A stretch of DNA of 64,000 nucleotides from Rhodopseudomonas_A palustris_F. GTDB lineage: Bacteria; Pseudomonadota; Alphaproteobacteria; Rhizobiales; Xanthobacteraceae. Location of the stretch: the NCBI RefSeq assembly GCF_000013745.1, contig NC_007925.1, forward strand, positions 2,666,001-2,730,000. Direction: 5' to 3'. A program made the position numbers and the translations under genes. Below are positions 18,642 to 28,314 of this stretch, in pieces (position 1 is the stretch's first letter; each line of letters opens with the position of its first letter). Below the pieces are notes generated by a model, which was not told the origin of the DNA, searched no databases, and worked only from the letters and a program-made list of their open reading frames with translations.

Positions 18642-18857
18642 AGCGCGTCCTTGGCCGGATCGAAATCAGCCAAGCATTGTATATACGATTTGCTTTGGCC
18701 GCGTTCGAGGCGCGGCTCGTTGCCGAGCGCCTTGGACATCAAGACAGCCCCACAACCAGTCGCTATAACGCCTCGGTAGAATCCAGCCGGAGCACATTAT
18801 GATTTGCCAATTGCGCCTCTCGCGCTGCGAGCCGGGCCGGCGTCAGGGCCGTCGCTG

Positions 18858-19733
18858 ATGCCGCGCGGCCTCGACCACATCGTTCATGCCGTGCATGATC
18901 TCGACGCCGCCGCGGCGCTCTACCAGCGCGCGGGCTTCCAGGTCGGCGGGCGCAACGTCCATCCCTGGGGCACTCACAACCGCATCGTGCAGCTGAAGGA
19001 TTTCTTCATCGAGATTCTCAGCGTGGCGGAGCCCGAGAAGATCGTGCCGCATCGCCCGCGTGCGTTCTCGTTCGGCGCGTTCCAGCGCGATTTTCTCGCC
19101 GATCGGCAGGGCCTGTCGATGCTGCTCTTGCAAAGCCACGACGCCGCTGCCGACGCCCGCGATTTCGCCGCTGCAGGGTTCGGCGATTTCGACGTGTTCG
19201 ATTTCGCGCGCGACGGACGCCGCCCCGACGGCAGCGTGGCGAAGCTGGCGTTCTCGCTGGCGTTTGCGGTCGATCCGGCGTCGCCGGAGGCGGGCTTCGC
19301 GGTCTGCCAGCATCACTTCCCGGAGAACTTCTGGAACGCGGCGTTTCAGCGCCATGACAATGGCGCGCGGTCGGTGCGCGCCGCGGTGCTGGTCGCCGAC
19401 AATCCCAGCGACCACCATATCTTCCTGTCGACGCTGACCGGGGTTCGCGACCTGTCCTCGAGCTCGATCGGGGTGGCGGCGCGCTCGCCGCACGGCGACA
19501 TCGAGATCATGGAGCCGGTGTCGTTCCGCGACCAGTTCGGGCTCGCGCCGGCTGCGCCGGGCGAGGGCGCGCGGTTTGCCGGCCTGCGCATCGCGGTCGA
19601 CGATCTCGATGCGGTCGAGCGGCTGTGGCAGGACCATGGGCTTGCGTTCAGCCGCCGCGGCGACCGGCTGGTGCTGCCGCCGCAAGTTGCATTCGGCGCC
19701 TCGCTGATCCTCGAGCCGCATGGCCCGATGTGA
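18858..19733 (+). CDS. VOC/glyoxalase-like domain protein
   Basis: This 291-residue cytoplasmic protein begins with a typical vicinal-oxygen-chelate half (LDHIVHAVHDLDAAAALYQRAGFQV, then WGTHNRIVQL and FIEILSV). It has a second, weaker half near residues 170-290 that ends with a late ...LDAVERLWQDHGLAFSRR unit. The layout matches the glyoxalase-like domain family (Glyoxalase_3). Substrate unknown. The start at 18858 is chosen because the fold begins four residues later; no convincing ribosome site is visible and an ATG at 18804 is in frame. It lies just upstream of kdsA. Confidence 0.8.
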   Translation: MPRGLDHIVHAVHDLDAAAALYQRAGFQVGGRNVHPWGTHNRIVQLKDFFIEILSVAEPEKIVPHRPRAFSFGAFQRDFLADRQGLSMLLLQSHDAAADARDFAAAGFGDFDVFDFARDGRRPDGSVAKLAFSLAFAVDPASPEAGFAVCQHHFPENFWNAAFQRHDNGARSVRAAVLVADNPSDHHIFLSTLTGVRDLSSSSIGVAARSPHGDIEIMEPVSFRDQFGLAPAAPGEGARFAGLRIAVDDLDAVERLWQDHGLAFSRRGDRLVLPPQVAFGASLILEPHGPM

Positions 19734-19807
19734 GCGGCGAGGGTTGACGCTGCCCGCGCTGCATGATCCGTCAGATATTCAGGTTTGACGAAGCAAAGGA
19801 CGCCGCT

Positions 19808-20653
19808 TTGACCGCTCCCATCGCCGCCGCGCCGATCGTCACCGCGGGCTCCGTCCGCTTCGGCAACGCGCTGCCGCTCGCCGTGATCGCAGGTCCCTGC
19901 CAATTGGAAAGCCGCGCCCACGCGCTGGAAACCGCCAGCGCGCTGAAAGAGATCGCGCAGAAGCTCGGCATCGGCCTCGTCTACAAAACCTCGTTCGACA
20001 AGGCCAACCGCACCAGCGCCACGAGCCAGCGCGGTCTCGGGCTCGAGCAGGCGCTGCCGATCTTCGCCGAAATCCGCGAGAGTTTTGGCCTGCCGGTTCT
20101 GACCGACGTGCATGAGAGCGAGCAATGCGCGCGGGCCGCGGAAGCGGTGGATATCCTGCAGATCCCGGCGTTCCTGTGCCGGCAGACCGACCTGTTGCTG
20201 GCGGCGGCGGCGACCGGCAAAGTCGTCAACGTCAAGAAGGGCCAGTTCCTGGCGCCCTGGGACATGGCTAATGTGGTGCAGAAGCTGACCAGCGCCGGCA
20301 ATGCCAATGTGCTGGTGACCGAGCGCGGGGTGTCGTTCGGCTACAACACGCTGGTCTCCGATATGCGGGCGCTGCCGATATTGGCGCGCACCACCGGCGC
20401 GCCGGTGATTTTTGATGCCACCCATTCGGTGCAGCAGCCCGGTGGCAAGGGGACTTCCTCGGGCGGCGAGCGCGAGTTCGTCCCGGTGCTGGCGCGTGCC
20501 GCGGTGGCGGTCGGCGTTGCCGGGGTGTTCATCGAGACCCATCCGGATCCCGATCACGCGCCGTCCGACGGCCCCAACATGGTGCCGTTGCGCGAGTTCG
20601 AAGCGCTGATGCAGAGACTGATGCAGTTCGACGCGCTGGCGAAGGCGCGCTGA
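19808..20653 (+). CDS. kdsA: 3-deoxy-8-phosphooctulonate synthase
   Basis: KdsA condenses arabinose 5-phosphate and phosphoenolpyruvate to Kdo 8-phosphate for the inner core of lipopolysaccharide. The 281-residue barrel has the family motifs IAGPCQLES, YKTSFDKANR and a C-terminal HPDPDHAPSDGPNM. I prefer a TTG start at 19808, because AAAGGA ends seven bases before it and the length then fits the family. An ATG at 19763 is in frame and would add 15 residues without a ribosome site. The stop overlaps the next ATG by one base. Confidence 0.95.
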   Translation: MTAPIAAAPIVTAGSVRFGNALPLAVIAGPCQLESRAHALETASALKEIAQKLGIGLVYKTSFDKANRTSATSQRGLGLEQALPIFAEIRESFGLPVLTDVHESEQCARAAEAVDILQIPAFLCRQTDLLLAAAATGKVVNVKKGQFLAPWDMANVVQKLTSAGNANVLVTERGVSFGYNTLVSDMRALPILARTTGAPVIFDATHSVQQPGGKGTSSGGEREFVPVLARAAVAVGVAGVFIETHPDPDHAPSDGPNMVPLREFEALMQRLMQFDALAKAR

Positions 20654-21849
20654 TGCCGCAGGCAGCCCGCGCCGGACTGCCGCCGCTGTTGAACATCATC
20701 GCGCTGTCGGCGTTCGCCGCCAGCCTGTCGTCGCGCGCGCTCGACCCGGTGCTGCCGCATATCGCCGAGGATTTTGCCGTCGGCATCGCCACCGCGGCTT
20801 CTCTGGCCGCGGTGTTCGCCTTCACCTTCGCGATCGTGCAGCCGGCGCTCGGCGCCGCTGCGGATCTGTTCGGCAAAGGCCGGCTGGTGATCGTCTGCCT
20901 GGTGCTGCTCGGGCTCTCCAGCCTGTTCGGGGCGTTTGCGACCTCGTTCCCGATGCTGTTCGCAAGCCGCATCCTCTCAGGCATCGGCGCCGGCGGCATC
21001 TTTCCGATCGCGATGGGGCTGGCCAGCGACATGGTGGCCCCCGACAAGCGCCAAGTCGCGATCGGCCGGCTGCTCGCCGGTGCGATGACCGGCAACCTGC
21101 TCGGCGCCTCGGCCTCCGGGCTGATCGGCGATCTCTTAGGCTGGCGCGGCGTGCTGGCGGCGCTCGGCATCTTGGTGATCGCGGCGTCGCTGGCGGTGGC
21201 GATCGGGCTGCGCGGCGCCTCGCTGGCGCGGCCGCCGTCGAAGATGAATCTTTCGGTGCTGCGGCGGGGCTACGCCACCATCTTCGCCAATCCCAATGCC
21301 AAGATCTGCTTTGCCGCGGTGTTCATCGAGGGCTGCTGCGTGCTCGGGGTGTTTCCGTTCGTCGCCGCGTTCCTGTTCGAGCTCGGCGAGCAGCGGCTGG
21401 CCATCGCCGGCCTGGTGATCGCCGGCTTCGCGGTCGGCGGGCTGTTCTACACGCTCACCGTGTCGCGGCTGCTGCCGCTTCTCAAGGTCCGCGGCATGAT
21501 GATCGTCGGTGCCGTCTTGGTCGGCTCGCAATTGGCGGTGGTGGCGCTGGGGCCGCGCTGGCAGCTGCAGGGTTTAAGCCTGATCGCGATGGGCTGGGGC
21601 TTCTACATGCTGCACGGCTGCCTGCAGGTGTTCGCCAGCGAATTGTCGGAAGCCGCGCGCGCGACCGCGCTGTCGCTGCATTCGTTCTTCTTCTTCATGG
21701 GCCAGACCGTGGGCCCGATCGTCTACGGCTTCGGCCTCGCCCATCTCGGCAAGCTGCCGACGATGCTGGTCGCCGCCGCGATCGTGCTGGCGCTGGGGCC
21801 GCTCTGCGCGCTGTGGATGCGGCAGCTCAAGCCGGCGGATGCGACCTAG
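20653..21849 (+). CDS. Major facilitator superfamily transporter
   Basis: A 398-residue inner-membrane protein with about 12 hydrophobic helices and a charged central loop near residue 190-200. It has a drug:H+ antiporter-like start (DPVLPHIAEDF in the first loop) and GxLxDxxG-like loop residues (AADLFGKGRLV). Its ATG overlaps the kdsA stop, so it is probably co-translated with kdsA, although a functional link is not known. The substrate cannot be read from the sequence; related proteins export drugs, sugars or arabinose. Confidence 0.87.
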   Translation: MPQAARAGLPPLLNIIALSAFAASLSSRALDPVLPHIAEDFAVGIATAASLAAVFAFTFAIVQPALGAAADLFGKGRLVIVCLVLLGLSSLFGAFATSFPMLFASRILSGIGAGGIFPIAMGLASDMVAPDKRQVAIGRLLAGAMTGNLLGASASGLIGDLLGWRGVLAALGILVIAASLAVAIGLRGASLARPPSKMNLSVLRRGYATIFANPNAKICFAAVFIEGCCVLGVFPFVAAFLFELGEQRLAIAGLVIAGFAVGGLFYTLTVSRLLPLLKVRGMMIVGAVLVGSQLAVVALGPRWQLQGLSLIAMGWGFYMLHGCLQVFASELSEAARATALSLHSFFFFMGQTVGPIVYGFGLAHLGKLPTMLVAAAIVLALGPLCALWMRQLKPADAT

Positions 21850-21879
21850 CGCTGCGGCGCGCGGTGCTGTCGGGCGAAC

Positions 21880-22971
21880 TCAATGTTTGCGGGCGCGGCT
21901 GAGTTCGTTCTGAGCCCAACGAAGCTCGCGATCATTGGCCCGCAGACGAACCTGATCGGAGGCCAGCGCCGCCAGCGCACGCAGCGACTCGGTCTGGTCT
22001 CGATCGAGCCGGCGCGGCTCGTAGTCGATCACGCACACCGATCCCAGCGCGAATCCGTTGGGATCGAGTACCGGCGCGCCGGCATAAAATCGAAAATGAG
22101 GATCGCCGGCGACCGCCGGGTTATCGGCGAAACGTCGATCGAGCGCCAAATTTTCCACGGCGAACACGTCGCGCTGCAGGATCGTCTGATTGCAGAACGC
22201 CCAGCTCCGCGGCGTCTCCACCATGTCGAGGCCCTGACGCGACTTGAACCATTGGCGGCTCGGCGTGAGTAGCGTCATCAGCGAGATCGGCGTTCCCAAA
22301 ACATGGCTGGCGAGCCACGTCACCCGATCGAAGGATTTCTCCGCAGCGGTGTCGACCAGACCTGACCGTTGCAACGCGATCAACCGCTGAGCTTCATTGG
22401 CGGCGATCGGAAACGGCAGGGGGCCGTCGATCGCGCTGGACTTCGTCGCGCACGCCAACACAGCGCGGAGCGCATCCGGCACCAATTGCGGTGAGGGGAT
22501 TCGCTTTGGCCCGGCGGCGCCATCCGACGCATCATCATCGCCGCCCACCACGATGACCCGCGCATGCCCGATCGCCGGATCGGACTCCAGGCTGCGCACG
22601 AAGGCAAGCCGCTCGCCGCCGTCCTCGTTCAGATCGACGATCACGGCCGCCGGAAGCCGCGCGCCGATCGCGAACGACGCCTGATAGACCTCACTGTGCA
22701 ACTCGGCGGAGCATTCCCTCACGGTTGAGAGAATATCCTCATAGAGCGGCAGCCGATCCGGCGCAGCGAGCACGACGACGGCAGAGGAAACCGCCGGTGG
22801 CTGGTTGGGCTGTTTCATCAGCGCCATCACGTCGGCGCGGTACACCCGCCGGTGGCCGCCTGGGGTTTTCCACGAGGTCAGCGCGCCGCTTTCCACCAAC
22901 AGCTGCGCCGTGCGCACGGAAATGCCGAGCAGCTTGGCCGCTTGCGAGGTGGTCACAACGTCTCGTTCCAT
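21880..22971 (-). CDS. Helix-turn-helix regulator with receiver-like and GAF domains
   Basis: This 363-residue protein starts with a MerR/excisionase-type DNA-binding domain (residues 5-50, TTSQAAKLLGISVRTAQLLVE and TPGGHRRVYRADV). A middle region of about 100 residues (62-165) resembles a response-regulator receiver without a clear phosphoacceptor set. A C-terminal GAF domain (about 190-345) contains SWAFCNQTILQRDVFAVENL and RFYAGAPV. A GAF ligand or redox signal could control DNA binding. It is divergent from a small membrane protein and a GMC oxidoreductase, which are likely targets. This domain order is recognisable but the ligand is unknown. Confidence 0.8.
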   Translation of the reverse strand: MERDVVTTSQAAKLLGISVRTAQLLVESGALTSWKTPGGHRRVYRADVMALMKQPNQPPAVSSAVVVLAAPDRLPLYEDILSTVRECSAELHSEVYQASFAIGARLPAAVIVDLNEDGGERLAFVRSLESDPAIGHARVIVVGGDDDASDGAAGPKRIPSPQLVPDALRAVLACATKSSAIDGPLPFPIAANEAQRLIALQRSGLVDTAAEKSFDRVTWLASHVLGTPISLMTLLTPSRQWFKSRQGLDMVETPRSWAFCNQTILQRDVFAVENLALDRRFADNPAVAGDPHFRFYAGAPVLDPNGFALGSVCVIDYEPRRLDRDQTESLRALAALASDQVRLRANDRELRWAQNELSRARKH

Positions 22972-23088
22972 TTGTCGATGTCCATCGCCGGCGTCCGCGC
23001 CCGCCTAAAAGATCTTTATGCCGCGCCGGCTAGGCGAAATCTAAGCGTCACACGCGTCGAAATCAAGTATATGTGATGTAATTGCTAA

Positions 23089-23109
23089 ATTTGATAGATT
23101 TGATAGATT
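23089..23109. promoter_or_regulatory. Tandem 9-base direct repeat in the divergent promoter region
   Basis: ATTTGATAG occurs twice in a row and is followed by ATT, within the only AT-rich stretch between the HTH-GAF regulator and the small membrane protein. It is a plausible operator for the adjacent regulator, whose DNA-binding domain type often uses repeated half sites. No binding data can be inferred from the sequence alone. Confidence 0.35.
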
Positions 23110-23140
23110 GCCCGCTGACGATCCAATCGGAGGTGCTTGA

Positions 23141-23398
23141 ATGATCCTTTCCCCCATCGATTTTGCGTCTGCCGACCGGGCGATGCGCGCTGCGGTTCAA
23201 TTGCTGCATTCGACCTCGATTTCGCTCGGCCAGACCTTGGGGCCAATCGGTTCCAGCATCGGGCAATTGCAGCTCGGCACCGCCCCGACCTTGCTGGCCG
23301 GCGGCGTCATCGGCATCGCGCTCTGCATTCTCTGCGTGAAGGCCTTGCGGGAGGCCGTGCCGACCGAGGCCGCGATGCGCTCCGTCCCGCAGCGATAG
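23141..23398 (+). CDS. Small single-span membrane protein, unknown function
   Basis: An 85-residue protein with an N-terminal amphipathic segment (residues 1-46) and one clear membrane helix (about 48-67, TLLAGGVIGIALCILCVKAL) ending in basic and polar residues. GGAGG lies seven bases before the ATG. It sits 72 bases upstream of the GMC oxidoreductase on the same strand, so both may share the promoter controlled by the divergent HTH-GAF protein. I recognise no family. Confidence 0.6.
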   Translation: MILSPIDFASADRAMRAAVQLLHSTSISLGQTLGPIGSSIGQLQLGTAPTLLAGGVIGIALCILCVKALREAVPTEAAMRSVPQR

Positions 23399-23470
23399 CG
23401 CGAGCGCATCGGCGCTGCCGCTTCATCCTCGACCTCAATCATCCTGGCGTTCAACCAAATGGAGATTCCG

Positions 23471-25075
23471 ATGACCGATGATCCCGTCGTCAACGATAAG
23501 CCTGTCGATTTGACCGCGGCGCGCGAAGCGCAACATCGCAACGACCATTACGACTTCATCGTCTGCGGAGCCGGTCCCGCGGGTTCGGTGGTCGCCGCGC
23601 GGCTGGCCGAAAATCCCTCCGTGCGGGTGCTCCTGATTGAAGCCGGCGGCAGCGACGACGTTGCCGACGTCGTGAACCCCGCGCACTGGCCGCTGAATCT
23701 CGGCTCGGAGCGGGACTGGGGTTTCAGCGCGCAACCCAATCCGCATCTCAATGGCCGCTCGATCCCGCTCAGCATGGGCAAGCTGCTGGGCGGCAGTTCG
23801 AGCATCAATGTCGGGGTGTGGGCGCGCGGCCACAAGAACGATTGGGAGCATTTCGCCGCGGAGGCGGGCGATCCGGCGTGGGGATATCAGTCGATCCTTG
23901 CGATCTACCGGCGCATCGAGGACTGGCAGGGCGCCGACGATCCCTTGCGCCGCGGTCGCGGCGGCCCGGTTCACGTCCAGTCGGCCAGCGATCCGCAGCC
24001 GGTCGCCTGCGCCATGGTGGAGGCCGCCAAATCGCTCGGGCTACCGACCTTCGACAGCCCCAACGGCGAGATGATGGAAGGTCGCGGCGGCGTCGCCATC
24101 AACGACCTGTTGGTTCGCGACCGGCTGCGCTCCTCGATCTATCGCTCGTATGTTCATCCGCGCCTCACGCAACCCAACCTGACGGTGCTGACGCGCGCGA
24201 TCGTCAGCAAGTTGTTATTCGAAGGCACCGCGGTGGTCGGCGTCGAGACGGTCGAGCGATCGGGGCGGCGTCGTTATCTGTCGGATCACGAAGTGGTGCT
24301 CTCGCTCGGCGCGATCAATACGCCAAAGCTGCTGATGCAGTCCGGGATCGGACCGCAAGAACAACTTCGGCGCCATGGCATTGCGGTGGTTCAGCATCTG
24401 CCCGGCGTCGGTCAGAACCATCAGGACCATGTGTCGTTCAATTGCATTTTCGAATGCAACGAGCCGCAGCCGGTCGGCCATGGCGGCTCCGAAGCGACCT
24501 TGTATTGGACCAGCGAAACCGGCCTCGCGCTGCCAGACCTGTTTCAGTGCCAAGTCGAATTTCCCGTGCCCAGCGCCGAAACCGCGGCGTTGGGCGTGCC
24601 GGAGCAGGGCTGGACGATGTTTGCGGGATTGGCGCATCCCAAGAGCCGCGGTGAACTGCGGCTGTCCGGCGCGGATGTGTTCGATCCGATCCTGATCGAG
24701 GCCAACACGCTGTCGCACCCGGATGATCTCGTGAACGCGCGGACCACCATCGAACTATGCCGCGAGCTCGGCAACAGCTCCGCCTTTTCCGGACTGGTGC
24801 GGCGCGAGGCCCTGCCGGGCAAGCTCGGCCCCGGCGCGATGGAGGAGTTTGCCCGCAATGCCGCCGTCACTTTCTGGCATCAGTCATGCACCGCCAAGAT
24901 GGGACGCGACCCGATGGCCGTGGTCGACCACCGCCTGAAGGTCTATGGGATCGACCGGCTGCGCATCGCCGACGCCTCGATCATGCCTGACGTCACCAGC
25001 GGCAACACCATGGCGCCCTGCGTGGTGATCGGCGAAAGAGCGGCCGAGATGATCAAGGCCGCGCACCGGATCTAG
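23471..25075 (+). CDS. GMC family FAD-dependent oxidoreductase
   Basis: This 534-residue flavoprotein has the ADP-binding motif CGAGPAGSVVAARLAE (residues 32-47), the second GMC signature around GAINTPKLLMQSGIGP and a C-terminal block with the active-site histidine in FWHQSCTAKMG (near 469), ending in the FAD contact TSGNTMAPC. GMC enzymes oxidise primary alcohols, choline or sugars, passing electrons to oxygen or a quinone. The exact substrate is not clear. The ATG at 23471 follows a GGAG by six bases; an ATG at 23459 overlaps that site. It probably belongs with the small membrane protein upstream. Confidence 0.9.
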   Translation: MTDDPVVNDKPVDLTAAREAQHRNDHYDFIVCGAGPAGSVVAARLAENPSVRVLLIEAGGSDDVADVVNPAHWPLNLGSERDWGFSAQPNPHLNGRSIPLSMGKLLGGSSSINVGVWARGHKNDWEHFAAEAGDPAWGYQSILAIYRRIEDWQGADDPLRRGRGGPVHVQSASDPQPVACAMVEAAKSLGLPTFDSPNGEMMEGRGGVAINDLLVRDRLRSSIYRSYVHPRLTQPNLTVLTRAIVSKLLFEGTAVVGVETVERSGRRRYLSDHEVVLSLGAINTPKLLMQSGIGPQEQLRRHGIAVVQHLPGVGQNHQDHVSFNCIFECNEPQPVGHGGSEATLYWTSETGLALPDLFQCQVEFPVPSAETAALGVPEQGWTMFAGLAHPKSRGELRLSGADVFDPILIEANTLSHPDDLVNARTTIELCRELGNSSAFSGLVRREALPGKLGPGAMEEFARNAAVTFWHQSCTAKMGRDPMAVVDHRLKVYGIDRLRIADASIMPDVTSGNTMAPCVVIGERAAEMIKAAHRI

Positions 25076-25154
25076 CGGCTGCCGCCGCGCCCGGTCGGGC
25101 CGCGAATGGTTGGAGCATGATCCAGAAACCGGGATCCGCTTTTGCGATCCCGGT

Positions 25155-25631
25155 TCAGCCGCGGCCGCGATAGGTGGCGACGCCTTGCTCGGGCACCCAG
25201 ACGCCCTTCGGCAGTTTTCCGGTCTGCCAGAACACGTCGATCGGGATGCCGCCGCGCGGATACCAATAGCCGCCGATCCGCAGCCATTTCGGCTTGATCT
25301 CTTGGGCGATGCGCTTGCCGATCGCCACCGTGCAATCCTCGTGGAACGCGCCATGCGAGCGGAAGCTCGCCAGATAAAGTTTCAGTGACTTCGATTCGAC
25401 CAGCCAGGCTCCCGGCGCGTAATCGATCATCAGATGGGCGAAATCCGGCTGCCCGGTCACCGGGCACAGCGAAGTGAATTCCGGCGCGGTGAAGCGCACC
25501 AGATAATCGGTGTCGGCTTGCGGATTCGGCACCCGGTCGAGCTTGGCCTCGTCGGGCGTCTGCGGCCAATCGACGGCGCGGCCGAGCTGCAGGGCAGGGG
25601 ATTGTGACGGTTTGCGGGGCGTTTTCGACAT
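25155..25631 (-). CDS. queF: NADPH-dependent 7-cyano-7-deazaguanine reductase
   Basis: QueF reduces preQ0 nitrile to preQ1 amine in queuosine synthesis for tRNA. The 158-residue unimodular type has the catalytic cysteine in [15 protein letters not shown], the NADPH/family motif [13 protein letters not shown] and the later HGAFHEDC with its conserved cysteine region. GGAG lies six bases before the ATG at 25631; an earlier in-frame start at 25679 lacks such a site. It faces the GMC gene and is divergent from eno. Confidence 0.94.
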
Positions 25632-25762
25632 CGAGATCTCCGTTGCTCGCGTCTTAGCCAATCGGACCGCGGCGGTCACGCGGCCTTTTCCCTCAGCCCC
25701 GCATGTTGTAGAAGCACCGCCATCTGTTCCACCCTCCCATCTGTAAATTCCGAAGGACCGCC

Positions 25763-27055
25763 ATGACCGCCATCGTCGACATTATCGGCCGCGAAATTCT
25801 CGACAGCCGCGGCAACCCCACCGTTGAAGTCGATGTCGTGCTGGAGGACGGCGCGGTCGGTCGCGCCGCGGTGCCGTCCGGCGCCTCCACCGGCGCCCAC
25901 GAGGCGGTGGAATTGCGCGATGGCGACAAGGAGCGCTATTTCGGCAAGGGCGTGTTGAAGGCGGTGGAAGCCGTCAACGGCGAGATCTTCGACGCGCTGG
26001 GCGGCATGGATGCCGAGCAGCAGGTGCAGATCGACGAAATCATGATCGGCCTCGACGGCACTCCGAACAAGAGCCGGCTCGGCGCCAACGCCATTCTCGG
26101 CGTCTCGCTCGCGGTCGCCAAGGCGGCGGCGGAATCCTTCGACATGCCGCTGTATCGCTACGTCGGCGGCACTTCGGCGCGCACTCTGCCGGTGCCGATG
26201 ATGAACATCATCAATGGCGGCGTGCACGCCGACAACCCGATCGACTTCCAGGAATTCATGATCATGCCGATCGGCGCGCCGAGCTTCTCGGAAGCGCTGC
26301 GGATGGGCGCCGAGGTGTTCCACACCCTGAAGAAGTCGCTGCACGACGAAGGCCACAACACCAATGTCGGCGACGAGGGCGGCTTCGCGCCGAACCTGAA
26401 GTCGGCCGACGAAGCGCTGACCTACATCATGCGGGCGATCGAGAAGGCCGGCTACAAGCCCGGCGAGGACATCGCTCTGGCGCTCGACCCGGCGTCCAGC
26501 GAGTTCTTCAAGAACGGCTCCTACGTCTATGAAGGCGAAAAGAAAGCCCGCAACATCGACGCCCAGGCGAAGTATCTCGCCGAGCTGGTCGGCCGCTATC
26601 CGATCGTGTCGATCGAAGACGGCATGGCGGAAGACGATTTCGAAGGCTGGAAGCAGGTCACCGAGCTGATCGGCGACAAGTGCCAGCTGGTCGGCGACGA
26701 CCTGTTCGTCACCAATGTCGAGCGGCTGTCCGACGGCATCAAGAACGGCCGCGCCAATTCGATCCTGATCAAGGTCAACCAGATCGGCACCCTGACCGAG
26801 ACGCTGGCGGCGATCGAGATGGCCTACAAGGCCGGCTACACCGCGGTGATGTCGCATCGCTCCGGCGAGACCGAGGACTCCACCATCGCCGACCTCGCGG
26901 TCGCCAGCAATTGCGGGCAGATCAAGACCGGCTCGCTGGCTCGCGCCGACCGTACCGCGAAGTACAACCAGCTGTTGCGGATCGAGCAGGAACTCGGCGG
27001 CCAGGCTAAGTTCGCCGGCCGCGCGGCGCTGAAGGCGTTCCGCTACCTCGACTAA
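25763..27055 (+). CDS. eno: Enolase
   Basis: Enolase converts 2-phosphoglycerate to phosphoenolpyruvate and is also part of the RNA degradosome in many bacteria. The 430-residue protein has the N-terminal [11 protein letters not shown] and [16 protein letters not shown], metal-binding SIEDGM, and the catalytic lysine and signature [14 protein letters not shown], followed by [18 protein letters not shown]. The full family length is present. GAAGGACC precedes the ATG. Confidence 0.98.
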
Positions 27056-27089
27056 ACCGGCCTTCGCCGGTCCGGCCGACTTGAACCCG

Positions 27090-27132
27090 GCTCGTCCATG
27101 CACCAAGGTGCCGCGCAAGCAAATGGACGAGC
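27090..27132. promoter_or_regulatory. Inverted repeat upstream of the quinone-oxidoreductase-like gene
   Basis: GCTCGTCCAT at 27090-27099 is the exact reverse complement of ATGGACGAGC at 27123-27132. The right arm ends next to the GGGAGG ribosome site of the following gene. The element could be a leader hairpin or an operator; it could also help end the eno transcript. A smaller ACCGGC/GCCGGT hairpin lies directly after eno. Confidence 0.45.
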
Positions 27133-27144
27133 AGGGAGGTTGGC

Positions 27145-28290
27145 GTGGCCGACGATAAGACGAAGACGACCGGACTTGAGCTGCGCTCGCTGATCAAGGC
27201 CAGCGGCGAACTCGAAGTCTCGCTGCAAGAAGTTTCGATCCCGGAGCCCGGCGCCGACGAGGTGCTGGTCCGGGTCGAGGCCACCCCGCTCAACCCCTCC
27301 GACCTCGGCCTGCTGTTCGGCGCCGCCGACCTCGCCACCTTGCAGGCGGCGGGCAGCACAGAGCGTCCGATCATCACCGGCACGGTGCCGCCTGCGGCGA
27401 TGAAGGCGATGGCCGGGCGGCTCGATCAATCGATGCCGGTCGGCAATGAGGGCGCCGGCACCGTGATCAAGGCCGGCAATGCGGTCGCGGCGCAGACCCT
27501 GCTCGGCAAGACCGTGGCGATGATCGGCGGCGCGATGTACGCGCAATACCGGCTGATCAAGGCGGCGGACTGCCTGCTGCTGCCGATCGGCACCACCGCG
27601 GCGGAAGGCGCCTCCTGCTTCGTCAATCCGCTGACCGCGCTCGGCATGGTCGAGACCATGCGCCGCGAGGGCCACACCGCGCTGGTGCACACCGCCGCGG
27701 CCTCCAATCTCGGCCAGATGCTGAACCGGATCTGCCTGAAGGACGGCATCGAACTCGTCAACATCGTGCGCAGCGCGCAACAGGCAAAGCTCCTGCGCGA
27801 CCTCGGCGCCAAGCATATCTGCGATTCCAGCGCGCCGGATTTCCTCGAGCAGTTGACGCAGGCGCTGAGCGACACCGGCGCGACGATCGCTTTCGACGCC
27901 ATCGGCGGTGGCCCGTTGGCCGGCCAGATCCTGACCTGCATGGAAGCGGTGGCCAATAGATCCGCCAAGGTTTACAGCCGCTACGGCTCTAGCGTCCACA
28001 AACAGGTCTACATCTATGGCAGCCTCGATCCGCGTCCGATCGAGTTGACCCGGGCCGCCGGGATGTCCTGGGGCGCCGGCGGCTGGTTGCTGTTCAATTT
28101 TCTGCAGAAGATCGGCCCGGCCGACGCCGCGAAATTGCGCCAGCGCGTCGCGTCCGAATTGAAGACCACCTTCGCCAGCCACTACACGCGGGTGGTGTCG
28201 CTGCAACAGACGCTGCAGCCCGACGTCATCGCGGTCTACGCCAAGCGGGCGACCGGCGAGAAGTTTTTGATCGATCCGAGCTTGGGGTGA
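27145..28290 (+). CDS. Zinc-binding-type dehydrogenase / NADPH:quinone reductase-like protein
   Basis: A 381-residue member of the medium-chain dehydrogenase superfamily: a GroES-like N-terminal domain (about 20-150, with PLNPSDLGLLFG and VGNEGAGTVIKAG) and a Rossmann domain (about 170-320) beginning ALVHTAAASNLGQML. The cysteines that bind the structural and catalytic zinc are not seen, so the quinone reductase branch is more likely than a true alcohol dehydrogenase. GTG start with GGGAGG upstream. The gene stands alone after eno. Confidence 0.85.
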   Translation: MADDKTKTTGLELRSLIKASGELEVSLQEVSIPEPGADEVLVRVEATPLNPSDLGLLFGAADLATLQAAGSTERPIITGTVPPAAMKAMAGRLDQSMPVGNEGAGTVIKAGNAVAAQTLLGKTVAMIGGAMYAQYRLIKAADCLLLPIGTTAAEGASCFVNPLTALGMVETMRREGHTALVHTAAASNLGQMLNRICLKDGIELVNIVRSAQQAKLLRDLGAKHICDSSAPDFLEQLTQALSDTGATIAFDAIGGGPLAGQILTCMEAVANRSAKVYSRYGSSVHKQVYIYGSLDPRPIELTRAAGMSWGAGGWLLFNFLQKIGPADAAKLRQRVASELKTTFASHYTRVVSLQQTLQPDVIAVYAKRATGEKFLIDPSLG

Positions 28291-28314
28291 GGGCTAAGCA
28301 GCGCTCGATGCGAG

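Noticed and set aside
18642..18857. A brnT toxin upstream of brnA
   Set aside because: No frame in the 216 bases shows BrnT features. Only short shadow frames are present.
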